A stretch of DNA of 64,000 nt from the NCBI RefSeq assembly GCF_048128805.1, contig NC_136015.1, positions 27,636,116 to 27,700,115 on the forward strand. The letters are read 5' to 3'. This DNA comes from Centroberyx gerrardi (Eukaryota; Chordata; Actinopteri; Beryciformes; Berycidae). The notes under the pieces are model-generated. The model was not told where the DNA came from and did no database searches. It was given only the letters and a program-made list of their open reading frames with translations. A program made the position numbers and the translations under genes. Shown here one piece after another: positions 21,283-31,602 of the stretch (position 1 is its first letter; every line of letters begins with the position of its first letter).

Positions 21283-22751
21283 TTATTTGTATTTTTTACC
21301 CCTCTATTTTAGCCAATAACTCAGCCATACATTGATAACCTTTTGTCCATTTTGTCATATAGACAGTCCCGGTCAACCATTACTGGGATACAAAAAATGG
21401 CACCGATTAGCCCATAGGGGGCGCTATAATAAGCTCCCAAAGTCTAAGGCTCAAACCCAGCCGTCCCGTTAGTCGTAGAGTTCTGAAACTTGGTATTCAT
21501 ATGTATCTGATCACGGTAAACAATTTTGCCAATGGGACCCATAAGCTCCGCCTCTAAAAATGTTCTGCCATTTTTGATTTTTTGAAAAAACTTCTTCGCA
21601 TGAACCGTAAATCAGAATGACGTCAAATTTGGTATGCAGGCTCATTGGACCTGCATTTACTTTGTTTGAAAGTAGCTAAGCAATCAGTCAAAAATGGCAG
21701 ACTATTGGATTTTTCAACTTTGGCACAAAAAGTTCAAATGATTGTAAAATCATGCCACAGTAATCAATCAGCTTGAAACATGTAAAAGTGGTCAGAAACA
21801 TCATAATAAAACGACCTGTCAAAACACATAATAATATGTTGACATTTGAGCAAATTACAGCCCTTTGAAGTTGTTGCTATATTATAACAAAGACTCTATT
21901 TCCCATAATTCCTTGGGTGCTCTTATGAACAAGTCAGAATGACACAAAATTTAGTATGCAGGCTTCTTAGACTTGACTTTGCTTTAGGGCTGCACAATTA
22001 ATCGTATATTAATCGCGATGTCGATATTGGCTTCCACAATTAATTGATTCTGGCCGCGGGCGATTATTCACGCTGGGTTTAGCTTGCTCTGGTGTAGGGC
22101 TGCAACAGTTAGTCAACGTAATCAAAACTCAAATTACTTGAATTTTGACCCAGTTTGCCGCTGACCTTTCAAAGTGCGTATAAACTCTTCCATTAGCTTG
22201 GATCCAAGTGTAGTATACAATGAAGCACGGGTTACGGGGTAAAATATTTCCTTTTTAATCTCCGACCAGAGACGCAGTACACAGGCAAACGTACTACTTC
22301 CTTATTTACACTAATTCTCCCGCGGGTCCTTATGGGAAACTTCAAAATAAAAGCCCACAAACACCCAAATAGACTTCTTACAAAATAAGTGTCTTAGAAT
22401 ACAAATGCCCAAAAACTAAGGCTACAGAGGTGATGGTCCCGGAAAAAAAAACAACGGACCCGGTGCACCGGAATCACAGGTTCAAAGATTTGTACATTTG
22501 AATGTTTTTTTATTTATAGGTTTATAAAATACATTATGAATGTGAAGGCATTTCGGTTAACTTAAAATGCTCAAGTGCAATAAAACAAAATGGATGAATA
22601 ATCATGATAAATAATCGTGATCACAATATCGAGCAAAATAATCGTGATTATCATTTTAGCCATAATCGTGCAGCCCTACTTTGCTTTGTTTTAAAGTAAC
22701 TAGGGAATCGGTCAAAAAATGGTGGAGTTATTGACCAATGCAGTGGAAACC
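21199..22751. mobile_element. Non-autonomous DNA element with 12-bp perfect TIRs, in gene D intron
   Basis: GGTTTCCACTGC at 21199-21210 and its exact inverse GCAGTGGAAACC at 22740-22751. Without the nested hAT element it is about 860 bp, as in F (46139-46997) and H (59871-60706). It contains an (ATT)n run (21245-21283) and no coding frame. No convincing target duplication was seen. It ends about 75 bp before the exon 2 acceptor, so it forms much of the intron's 3' half. Confidence 0.7.
21985..22678. mobile_element. hAT-type non-autonomous element with 8-bp TSD
   Basis: Ends TAGGGCTGCAC...GTGCAGCCCTA, flanked by CTTTGCTT at 21977-21984 and 22679-22686. 694 bp, no transposase. The genes F and H introns have the empty site (gactttgctttgtttt). 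An internal tagggctgcaacagttagt at about 22097 looks like the end of a second, nested hAT-like fragment. Confidence 0.85.
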
Positions 22752-22825
22752 TTCTTCTTAAATTGGTTTTATTGGAATGAGATTATTTGATTTATGCTCA
22801 CTCTGTGTGTATGTGTGTATTTCAG

Positions 22826-24384
22826 CCTTGCCTCCAGACGTCCAGCAGCTGCTGGTCAGTGAAGAAGAGGTTCCCCCTGAGCAGCAGGACTGGAGCCCCA
22901 GTCTGGACCAGGAGGACCCAGAGCCCCCACACATTAAAGAGGAACAGGAGGAACTCTGGACCAGTCAGGACGGAGAGCAGCTTCAAGGGCCGGAGGAGGC
23001 CGATATCACCGAGTTCCCGTTCACTCCTGTCCCAGTGAAGAGTGAAGATGATGAAGAGAAACCTCAGTCCTCACAGCTTCATCAAAGCCAAACTGAGGAG
23101 AACAGAGAGGCAGAGCCTCTAGCCAGCAGCTCAACTGAACAGATGAAAACAGAAGCTGATGGAGAGGACTGTGGAGTATCAGAACCAGCCAGGAACTTGG
23201 ATCCAGCTAGTCATTTACAACCAACTAGTGATGGCAAGACGTCAGACTCTTCTGAACCTGAGACTGAACACAGTGATGATGAATGGAAGGAGACTAGAGA
23301 ACCCCAGTCAGGTTTAGACTCAGTGAAACACAATGAAGTCCTTATAAGTCATAAGACATCTTATACTGGGGAGAAACTCTTTATTTGCTCAGATTGTGGT
23401 AAAAGATTTGACCGCAAGGGAAATCTGCAGAGACACATGAGAGTCCACACTGGTGAGAAACCATTTAGTTGCTCAGACTGTGGTAAAAGGTTTGGTGATA
23501 AAGGATCCTTGAAGACACATATGAGAGTCCACACAGGGGAGAAACCATTTAGTTGCTCAGACGGTGCTAAAAGTTTTCGTCAAAAAGGAAACTTGAAGAC
23601 ACACATGAGAGTTCACACAGGAGAGAAACCATTTAGTTGCTCAGACTGTGCTAAAAGTTTTGGTGATAAAGGATCCTTGAAGGCACATATGAGAGTCCAC
23701 ACAGGGGAGAAACCATTTAGTTGCTCAGACTGTGGTAAAAGTTTTTGTCATAAAGGAAACTTGACGACACACATGAGAATCCACACAGGGGAGAAACCAT
23801 TTAGTTGCTCAGACTGTGCTAAAAGTTTTCGTCATAAAGGAAACTTGAAGAAACACATGAGAGTCCACACAGGGGAGAAACCATTTAGTTGCTCAGACTG
23901 TGCTAAAAGCTTTCGTCATAAAGAACACGTGAAGATACACATGAGAGTCCACACAGGGGAGAAACCATTTAGTTGCTCAGACTGTGCTAAAAGTTTTCGT
24001 CATAAAGAACACTTGAAGACACACATGAGAGTCCACACAGGGGAGAAACCATTTAGTTGCTCAGACTGTGCTAAAAGTTTTTATCATAAAGGAAACTTGA
24101 AGACACACATGAGAGTTCACACAGGGGAGAAACCATTTAGTTGCTCAGACTGTGCTAAAAGTTTTCGTCATAAAGAACACTTGAAGATACACATGAGAGT
24201 CCACACAGGGGAGAAACCATTTAGTTGCTCAGACTGTGCTAAAAGTTTTCGTAATAAAGAACACTTGAAGACACACATGAGAGTCCACACTGGGGAGAAA
24301 CCATTTAGTTGCTCAGTTTGTAGTAAAATATTCAGCTGTAGTGGAGCATTAAGTCGACACATGAGAATTCATACGAATTCATAG
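22826..24384 (+). CDS. Gene D linker and finger exon, 12 C2H2 fingers
   Basis: Acceptor tgtgtatttcag at 22825 (an alternative in-frame AG lies 12 nt on). Acidic linker of about 170 residues with SUMO-type motifs (IKEE, VKSE, MKTE), then 12 fingers of 84 bp each. Finger 3 reads CSDG: its second zinc-binding Cys is Gly (TGT to GGT), so it probably does not fold. Contact positions favour HKEHLKT, DKGSLKT and HKGNLKT. Finger 12 is the family's CSVCSKIFSCSGALSRH finger. The protein then ends TNS at a TAG (24382-24384) supplied by the inserted element at 24375. Total with exon 1 about 614 residues; differs from gene F by few substitutions. Confidence 0.9.
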
Positions 24385-24872
24385 GAGTAGTCTGACTCAA
24401 CGGAAGTAGGCTGTGGGTATAAGCCTGCCATTGGCCGTCTATTTCAGACGGAATTCTCCTCCCCTTCCGCTTCCGCTATCTGCGTGTTACCATTTTCAAA
24501 GTCCCTGTTGCTACGTGAAACAACAACAACCTCCGAGCTAGCTACTAAAAGTCGTATCACATAGTCGACATACGTGTTTTACTGTTTTATGTGGTGTTTT
24601 CATTTAGCCATTTTAATGCCGGGGCTTGCCTCCCCACGTGCAAATGTTCCACCAAAACAAGTTCCCCGCCGACACTATTTTGCAAGGGCACCGTCGCTGC
24701 ATCCTGGGCTTAGCGCCGCCCAAGACGATTGTGATTGGTTTAAAGAAATACAAACAAGACAGAGCGTTTTTTTCCCCTGTACCAGAATGATAATGGGTGC
24801 AGCCAGACCTTTCTCCAGCGCTGGCACAGCGCTATAACGAAGTGTGGAGATAGGTTTGGCTATGCGAGACTA
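24375..24872. mobile_element. Insertion splitting the gene D finger array
   Basis: Same element as at 12058-12565, flanked by ATAC at 24371-24374 and 24873-24876. It supplies the in-frame stop. Confidence 0.65.
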
Positions 24873-25144
24873 ATACAGGAGAGAAACCATTTAGTTGCTC
24901 AGTTTGTGGTAAAATATTCACCCGGAGTGGAACATTAAGGTCACACACGATAATTCATACAGGGGAAAAACCTTTCAGATGTTCACTTTGTAAAAAACAG
25001 TTCACCCACAGAGGAAAACTGGTTTTGCATATGAAAGTCCATACTGGGGAGAAACCCTACAGTTGTAGTGTTTGTGGGAGAAGTTTTCGCCGGCATTCAC
25101 ATGTCAGAAACCATAAGTGTTGTGGTGAGAGCAGCAGCAGGTGA
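24873..25144 (+). pseudogene. Displaced C-terminal fingers of gene D
   Basis: A frame different from the main exon reads [19 protein letters not shown] (its first His position is mutated, SHTIIH), CSLCKKQFTHRGKL and CSVCGRSFRRHSH, ending NHKCCGESSSR and TGA at 25142-25144. Confidence 0.75.
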
Positions 25145-25183
25145 AGCTGCTGGTTGAGCTGAACTGTTCAGCAGAAACAGAAC

Positions 25184-25189
25184 AATAAA
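25184..25189 (+). terminator. Polyadenylation signal of gene D
   Basis: AATAAA in cagaacaataaactagagac. Bases 25200-25610 then hold AT-rich flank with no gene. Confidence 0.6.
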
Positions 25190-25616
25190 CTAGAGACACA
25201 TCATGATAGTCCATCATTCAGGAGGAAACCCAAACCCTTCTAGTCAGTGTTGCGGTTCGGGATGCAGCCAGATCTGAATACTGCTCATACACATCTTGTG
25301 TTAATGTTGGCTAATGTGAGAGAGAGAATTACTGTTGCTGCTCTTTGGCTCAAATTCAGGTTCAACATTCCCATGTGAGTTTTATTGCACTGTTACAGGC
25401 TCCTTAATATCAGGCTGGGCAGTAATTCATTGTTATTTATTGGCTTTCAGTAGAATCATATCCTGATACACAGCGAACAAGCTATTGTGATACACAATTC
25501 TGTCGTATAAATTAATGATAAAAAGCAAATACTAATTGAAATCTATCACAAAATGAGATCTGACACAAATTGGAAAATGTTATTTGAAAATGTTTTATAT
25601 TGAATGTGTTGAAGAA

Positions 25617-25776
25617 GGGGTGTCCTGGTGGCTCAGCACCATGTAAACGCGACGTCCTGCTGGGTTCCAATCTGTCCCAGGACCTTTGTCACATGTCTTC
25701 CCCTTCTCTCTGCCAGTCTTTCCTGTCTCTCTTCTTTGAACTGTCTAATAAAGGTAAAAATGCCCCAAAAAATTGT
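25617..25776 (+). mobile_element. tRNA-derived SINE
   Basis: ggggtgtcctggtggctcag start; A-box-like TGGCTCAGCACC (25629-25640) and B-box-like GGTTCCAATCT (25663-25673) of a pol III promoter; then a pyrimidine-rich body (ccccttctctctgccagtc) and an aataaaggtaaaaatgcccc tail, a common fish SINE ending. Copies at 49881-50040 and 62644-62803. Confidence 0.7.
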
Positions 25777-26074
25777 CTAAAAAATGTGATGGTTTGAAGA
25801 ATGTATCCTGTACATTATGACAAAAAACACAAGAAGCTGCTCACATGTAAAAATAAAAAACAAAACAAAACATTTGTTTACATTGTGCCCAACTAAAATG
25901 TGTCAAATGTGCCGTGAACAGACAAAAGGTGAAAGTTTCCTCAGCACCGTACAAAGACTCACTTCACAAAGACTTATTTATAGACTCAAATTCAGTGTGA
26001 GCCAATCAAAGAGACTTGTGGCAAATGGGGAGTGCAAACAATTAGTCAATAAGGCAGCTGAGGCCATAGGAGGT

Positions 26075-27900
26075 CTATACAATTGCATGAATACAGACAA
26101 TTATCATTACCATTTGCGTTGTGCCCCCAAGTAACCTCTGTTCTATATTCCCACCCCTACCTGTCTTGCTGATCTGCTCTGTGACACAGTAGGAGGTTTG
26201 AGACAGAATGACCGGCATCATGGAAATGTTTGGCTGTAGGTGATTTGACATTGTTTCTGCGAATGGCACTTTTGTGTTCTCATGTTCTATAATCCGTGTT
26301 TTCACAGGTCTTTTAGTCTCGCCTATGTATTCTAACCCACATGGGTATGAGATGAGATAAATAAACAGCAGATGTACCTGTAACACATTTTTTTAACGAT
26401 GTATGTTTTAGAAGCCGTATGGCTGGTGGCCGGTGGGGTGGGGCGCGGTTTTTGTCATGTATTTTATCATGTGCCTTATGCGCTTGTTCATGTTTTCATG
26501 TTATATTATGCTTGTGGTCCCTGCTGTTAATGTTCTGTTATGAGCACACCGAGACAAATTCCTTACAACTAATGTTGTATGGCAATAAAGTATTGAATCG
26601 TGAATCTTGAAAGTGTTTTTCTTCTCACAAGCCGTACAGTTGCGGCAGGGGAAGAATCTGGTCAGGCTGTCCAAACGTCTCTGGATAAATACAGAGGGGA
26701 TCAAGCTGTCTGCATGTACAAGGAAATCTCTTACATCTCTAGACCTGTAATAGGAGAAGAGAGGACCGTCAGACAAAGGTTTTGTACAGATTGGATCCAA
26801 ACACAACACATCCCAGTGTTTCTCAATGATGTCCCTGATCTCACCATTAAGGGGAGAATAAGTAGTGACACACATGAATATTTTCTCTCAGATCTTTGGT
26901 TTGTGGACGGATTCACATCCATCTCACAGACCTTTTTAGGGGCTTTGTCAAGCCATGTTGTAGGATATACTCTCTCCCTAAAGTTTAAGTACATTTTCTG
27001 GGCCTGTATTTCACAATCTTCACTGGTAGCACACATACGATTCAATCTCAAGAATTGAGAATAGGGCAGACCCGTCTTTAAGGAGGTAGGATGAAATCTA
27101 GCAGTATGTAGAATGCTGTTTTTATCAGTGGGTTTAGTGTAAAGGGTGGTGGTGATCAGACTGTCCTGAAAGCAGACCCTAGTGTCCAAAAAGTGAATCT
27201 CATGATCACTGTGTTCAACATTAAACCTTATTGTGGGGTTCATGTTGAAGTATAAAGTGATTTCATCTAATTTCTCCAATGGAGCCCGCCACAGAAGGAA
27301 ACAATCATCAATATATCTTTTGTACATGAGAATATGACTGGAGAAAGGTTTTATGTTTAAGGAGGAACTTATATTCCCAATAGCCCATAAACAGTTGGCA
27401 AAATCAGGGCCAAAGCTAGAACCCATGGATACACCATGAGACTGTAGGTAAATAATAAGAGTGTAGTTGTACCACAAGGGGGTGCAGGCACCTGTCAAGA
27501 TAGATGGAGGTTCCAATAGACTTTCATTAGAGGCAACAATTGGGCAACCTAGAGATGTGTACTTTAGGTAAGGCAAACACTACAGGTACAGTAAGATGAT
27601 CTTTTGTTAAAACTTAAATTCTGACTGAAATGTAAGAGAAGAGTCCATCTCTTGTTTGGGTGTCCTAGTAGGATCCGCTTCTAGTTTGACAGAGAAAGTA
27701 GTGTCTGCAAATTGGGAATGAATTTCCTGATTGTCACATTCTTTGTTCATGAGGGCCAAGCCCAGGTTTACAGACCAGACTGTTCATCCTACTCAAAGAC
27801 AGAACTGTTTCCCTATCCATTCTCCCAGAGAAACCTTCTCCCACCTTTAGTCTGTTCGCTGCACTTTTGACACTTTTTAGTTGGGCATTATGTAAATAAA
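26075..27900 (-). mobile_element. Penelope-like element (RT plus GIY-YIG endonuclease), degraded copy 1
   Basis: Minus strand. The RT part (27576-26731) shows GVSMGSSFGPDFANCLW, the catalytic-like YKRYIDDCFLLW (about 27310), LDTRVCFQ and LYTKPTDKNSIL. After a frameshift near 26870 it continues VTTYSPLNGEIRDIIEKHW, LVHADS, FPCRNCTAC. The endonuclease part (26386-26075) has IYLISYPCGLEYIGETKRP, the GIY-YIG signature, and TRIIEHE. RT followed by GIY-YIG is diagnostic of Penelope-like elements. An insertion separates the two parts (26395-26605). Non-functional. Confidence 0.75.
26395..26605 (+). mobile_element. Short retroposed insert inside the Penelope-like element
   Basis: Plus-strand sequence between the connector and GIY-YIG parts, ending gagacaaattccttacaact, then ggcaataaagtattgaatcgtgaatc: a LINE 3'-tail-like end with a short repeated gaatc terminus. 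Present in all three segmental copies, so older than the duplications. Confidence 0.4.
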
Positions 27901-28248
27901 TGTTTTCCCTTTTTGTGCCTTTGTGTTAAGATCCCAAACACCCCTACTGGACTTGTGGATTTTAGTGCATGTTTGCTGCCCCCATTCCCTGAGCTTTAAG
28001 TGGCTTATCATGGCTACTTTTGCTGAGATTCAAGGCATTACAGATACTAAAGTACAGACTCCTATTCTGCAGAAGAGATCGAGAGGATCATTTTTCCTCA
28101 TGCTGAATTACCAGACATTACAATAATTACAATAGAAGCTTTTTTCTACATGCCGGCCTGTATAATCAAGACTGATGATGTTGGAGTTTAAATCATCCTG
28201 TGGAGGGCGGTGCTATGCCTAGCTGCATCTAAACTGCCGCAACTTCTA

Positions 28249-28249
<1 letters not shown>

Positions 28250-28279
<30 letters not shown>

Positions 28280-28315
28280 AAGAAGAAGAAACGTGACGCC
28301 GCACAAGATGGCGGC
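28250..28315 (+). promoter_or_regulatory. Gene E upstream region: (GAA)n and YY1-like site
   Basis: (GAA)n at 28250-28291, decayed CRE (cgtgacgccg) and a kept YY1 core CAAGATGGCGGC at 28304-28315, about 330 bp before the ATG. Paralogous to 3926-3947. The gene G copy lacks this block completely. Confidence 0.5.
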
Positions 28316-28643
28316 CGGTGTCTGTAAACTTTCGTGAGCGGAGGATTACTTTCCGTTGTTTTCCTTTCTAAAGTGTAGTTTCCATGTTTAATGAAGCAGC
28401 AGAAGACTGTGTGTGTATGGATAACTCTATCTGAATGGAGCTCGCGCCCTTCGCTCTTCTTTCTTAAGGTTTTACCTCAGACTCTTCTCCCGGTAGCCTA
28501 CAAAGCTTTTTAAGTTAGCATAGCTAGCTAGCTGCTAACAGACAGACAGGGACGGAGCTTAGCAACACAACGCTAGCTAGCTAAAGAGACCGTTTGATAT
28601 CGACCAGGTTGTGTTTTGACTCAGTAAGCAGCGTTATTGTATA

Positions 28644-28836
28644 ATGTCTAAAGTCCAGAAGCTGAGAGCGTCGGTGAAGCAGCGACTAACTGCGGCTGTT
28701 GAAGAGATATTTGGGCTGTTTGAAAGAACGATAGCAGAGTACGAGGAGGAAGTTTCTCGTTCAAAAGAGCAGAACGACCGACAACGAAAGCTACTGGACG
28801 CTGTTTTAAATCCTGAAGTGCGGTTACACAGAGCAG
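28644..28836 (+). CDS. Gene E exon 1, MSKVQ-type N-terminal module
   Basis: ATG at 28644; 64 codons plus one base, then donor GCA G|GTTGGT. Single helical unit (LRASVKQRLTAAVEEIFGLF) followed by a charged coiled-coil stretch (EYEEEVSRSKEQNDRQRKLL) and NPEVRLHRA. The amino-acid sequence is identical to gene G exon 1. Splices in phase to 31603. Confidence 0.85.
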
Positions 28837-29459
28837 GTTGGTGACATTTAAATGTTGTGTTACGAGGTCTTGGTCCTCTCTGCCTCCCGGTGTGTTTCTA
28901 CCAGAGGCCTTTTCCCTTTCTGCCCCAAAGGTAATACAGCTTTCACTATCAGGGCCCCCAAATTTTGCAATCGTCTACCTTTACACATTAAACCAGCAGA
29001 AGTCATTGAAGTCTCTTTTAAAAACATAGCTTTTATAAATGTGCACTTGATAAATATTCATTTTTATTCAATTTTATTGAACTATTCATCATAATTAAGG
29101 ATTTTGATACTCTGTTATATTGTCTGTAATGCTTCAGTGTCAGATTCTTGAGACGTTTTGATAAATCAAGACCATAACAAATAGGTAAACGTGTTACATG
29201 CATTAGGGTCAAAGCCAAAATCACACAACCGTTACAAAAAACAAGGAATGATCAACAGTGTCGAATGCTTTAGATTGGTCAGTAAAAAGTGCTGCACACT
29301 GTTTCCCTTCAGGACAGAGACAATATCATTTATCACCAATAATTATTGTCTGTAACGCCTCAGTGTCAGATTCCTGAGACATTTTGATAATCAAGAGGTA
29401 GAGCCAAAGCAAATAGGCAGAAAGTGCAACCACAACTATATCTGTACTATATACCTGTA

Positions 29460-30408
29460 TAAGGGTGCTCCGATCAGGATTTTTGGGGCCGATACCGATC
29501 ACGGGGTCTATTTGAAGCCTCCTATTCACCGTGTAGCATTATTTATTTATTTAACTATTCTTAACAACATTGTATATTAAGTATTAAAATTAAGAGATGA
29601 GAAAGTATCATGAATTGACAACTGTTTATTGGCAGCAACATGTGCAACATATTCCACTCTCTCTCTTAGAGACACAACTTAAACCACAGCAGCCTACGCT
29701 TGGTTATTGGCAGCAGCTTAGATCTTAACAAATATAGCTTTCCTGTGGAATAAAATAAATACAATTTTATAAAATAAAAATTAGAATAAAAGCTAAATGT
29801 GCACAACACACCAAGTTAGAACAATAAATTATATATAGGCCTACTGAGGCAACAAAAATCAATTCCAATAGACGGAAAACACAAGGCCTTTATCAATTTA
29901 CTCCAACTTTAGAGACTATAAAAACTGCAACATAACAAAATATTTTTCAATATTAATCTGGATTGAGGGAGCAAACATTCAGTCAGTTAAAAAGTAAATA
30001 TTAACATTTTCAGTCACTCAGTGGATACTGACTAGCACCTACAGTAGCCTATATACAGCTAACCTGCTAGTCTCGGAAACCCAGCTGTATTCCGAATAAC
30101 GTTAATAACCCTTAGTTCTTCTTTTTGGGAATTCAGCCGGTCGTCTTCTTGGCATGGAAAAATCTGTTTGGATCTCTTCCCAACTCGTCTCTCCCTAACA
30201 TTTTTGCAAATTTATTGTCTTTTTCAGACACCTGGTAGAACTGCCAGACCGGTGAAGCCATTTTAGCGGCGCGTAGAGAAATTGTCTCGCATGTTTTGCG
30301 TCATCTGATCGGCGCTTCTGATCGGCCTTTATAGAGACCACCGATCAAACTATTTAGAACGAATATCGGCCGATAACGATCGGTGGCCGATCGATCGGAG
30401 CACCCTTA
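29460..30408. mobile_element. hAT-type non-autonomous element with 8-bp TSD (gene E intron)
   Basis: Ends TAAGGGTGCTCCGATC and its inverse GATCGGAGCACCCTTA; TSD TACCTGTA at 29452-29459 and 30409-30416. 949 bp, no transposase frame. The copy in gene G is at the same site (53377-54455). 28837-29451 upstream is intron with no recognised feature. Confidence 0.85.
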
Positions 30409-30607
30409 TACCTGTACATCAGAACTCATTCATGTCCAATCACTGAAAGATTTATTCCATCAAATGCCAGCCAAAACAGTATTAAGGGCAACCACTCTTG
30501 ATGATCCAAACTTTCAAAGATGTGTGTGGATCTAACACAGAGAAAATAAATAGTAAAATCAGTAGAATCACTGTCTTCACTTAACAAGAATTTATTAAAT
30601 GACACAA

Positions 30608-30660
30608 AGTTTCAGTCAAGCGACCTTCGTCAGGTATGGGATACCTGACGAAGGTATCCC
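30608..30660 (-). ncRNA. Hammerhead-like core (copy 3) joined to interlocking hairpins
   Basis: On the minus strand: CTGACGAA, stem GGTC / loop GCTT / stem GACT, GAAAC; an AATAAA follows (atttaataaattc). Overlapping it is a perfect 15-bp inverted repeat (30623-30637 against 30641-30655, 3-base loop) and a competing 8-bp one (GGGATACC 30638-30645, GGTATCCC 30653-30660). Copy in gene G intron at 54655-54707. Confidence 0.35.
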
Positions 30661-31020
30661 ATGACGATATAATTATCGCCCACTGGAAAAAAACAAAAAA
30701 ACAAAGTGTTGGACAGAACAGTTCAGCTCTAGAGCCACAAAATCACAGGCATCTGTCATCACAGTTCTGTTAATTGTTTATTAAAGATTGAATGTTGTTG
30801 CTATTGTTTTTGGAGTTTAAAGAAAATCATATTACAGTAAATATTTTTTAAACAATCAAACAACATTTCAACAAACAAATATCCAGATAATCAAATTAAA
30901 CAGCTACATTTTGGCCAATAAACAGTTTGATTTCTAAGAAAATATCAAGTACCATAAACAGTGATTCACACACTAATAACTGACTCAAAGTTATTACAAT
31001 GAACCGTAAATGATAGTCTT

Positions 31021-31528
31021 TTCGTAAATGATAGCCGCCATTTTTGATTTTTTTAAAAATCTTCTTCGCATGAACCGTAAATCAGAATGACGTCAAATTT
31101 GGTATGCAGGCTCATTGGACCTGCATTTACTTTGTTTGAAAGTAGCTAAGCAATCTGTCAAAAATGGCAGAGTTATTGACCATTGGATTTTTCAACTTTG
31201 GCACAAAAAGTTCAAATGATTGTAAAATCATGCCACAGTAATCAATCAGCTTGAAACATGTAAGAGTGGTCAGAAACATCATAATAAAACGACCTGTCAA
31301 AACACATAATCATATGTTGACATTTGAGCAAATTACAGCCCTTAGAGTCTTTGTTATAATATAGCAACAACTTCAATTTCCCATAATTCCTTGGGTGCTC
31401 TTTTTTTTGTGTCAGAATGACACAAAATTTAGTATGCAGGCTTCTTAGACTTGCCTTTACTTTGTTTTAAAGTAACTAGGGAATCGGTCAAATAAATGGT
31501 GCAGTTATTGACCAATGCAGTGGAAACC
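31021..31528. mobile_element. Truncated copy of the 12-bp-TIR element (gene E intron)
   Basis: Right part only, ending GCAGTGGAAACC at 31517-31528. Its left edge abuts the first 10 bases of the fold-back element seen complete in gene G, marking a recombination junction. Confidence 0.7.
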
Positions 31529-31602
31529 ATCTTCTTAAATTGGTTTTATTGGAATGAGATTATTTGATTTATGCTCACTCTGTGTGTATGTGTGTATTTC
31601 AG

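Larger units (their letters stand above)
19833..31020. repeat. Segmental duplication, copy 1 (genes D and E 5' part)
   Basis: Matches 44782-55070 almost base for base apart from indels, and 58513-64000 through gene H and its flank. The match starts at the tacgcgtttcagcc motif and ends at 31020, where gene E's intron switches to a different paralogous sequence. Exon 1 offset D to F is 24939 bp; exon 2 offset is 24246 bp, the difference being essentially the hAT insertion at 21985-22678. Confidence 0.85.

Noticed and set aside
22850..23340. KRAB, SCAN or BTB domain in the linker
   Set aside because: No matching motif; the region is an acidic, low-complexity linker with psi-K-x-E sites.
22826..24384. 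Regular 84-bp repeats considered as a CRISPR-like or satellite array
   Set aside because: They code for C2H2 fingers in frame with splice sites and are eukaryotic.
25617..25690. Possible tRNA gene (A and B boxes)
   Set aside because: No cloverleaf acceptor stem can be drawn; the body and tail are those of a SINE, present in three segmental copies.
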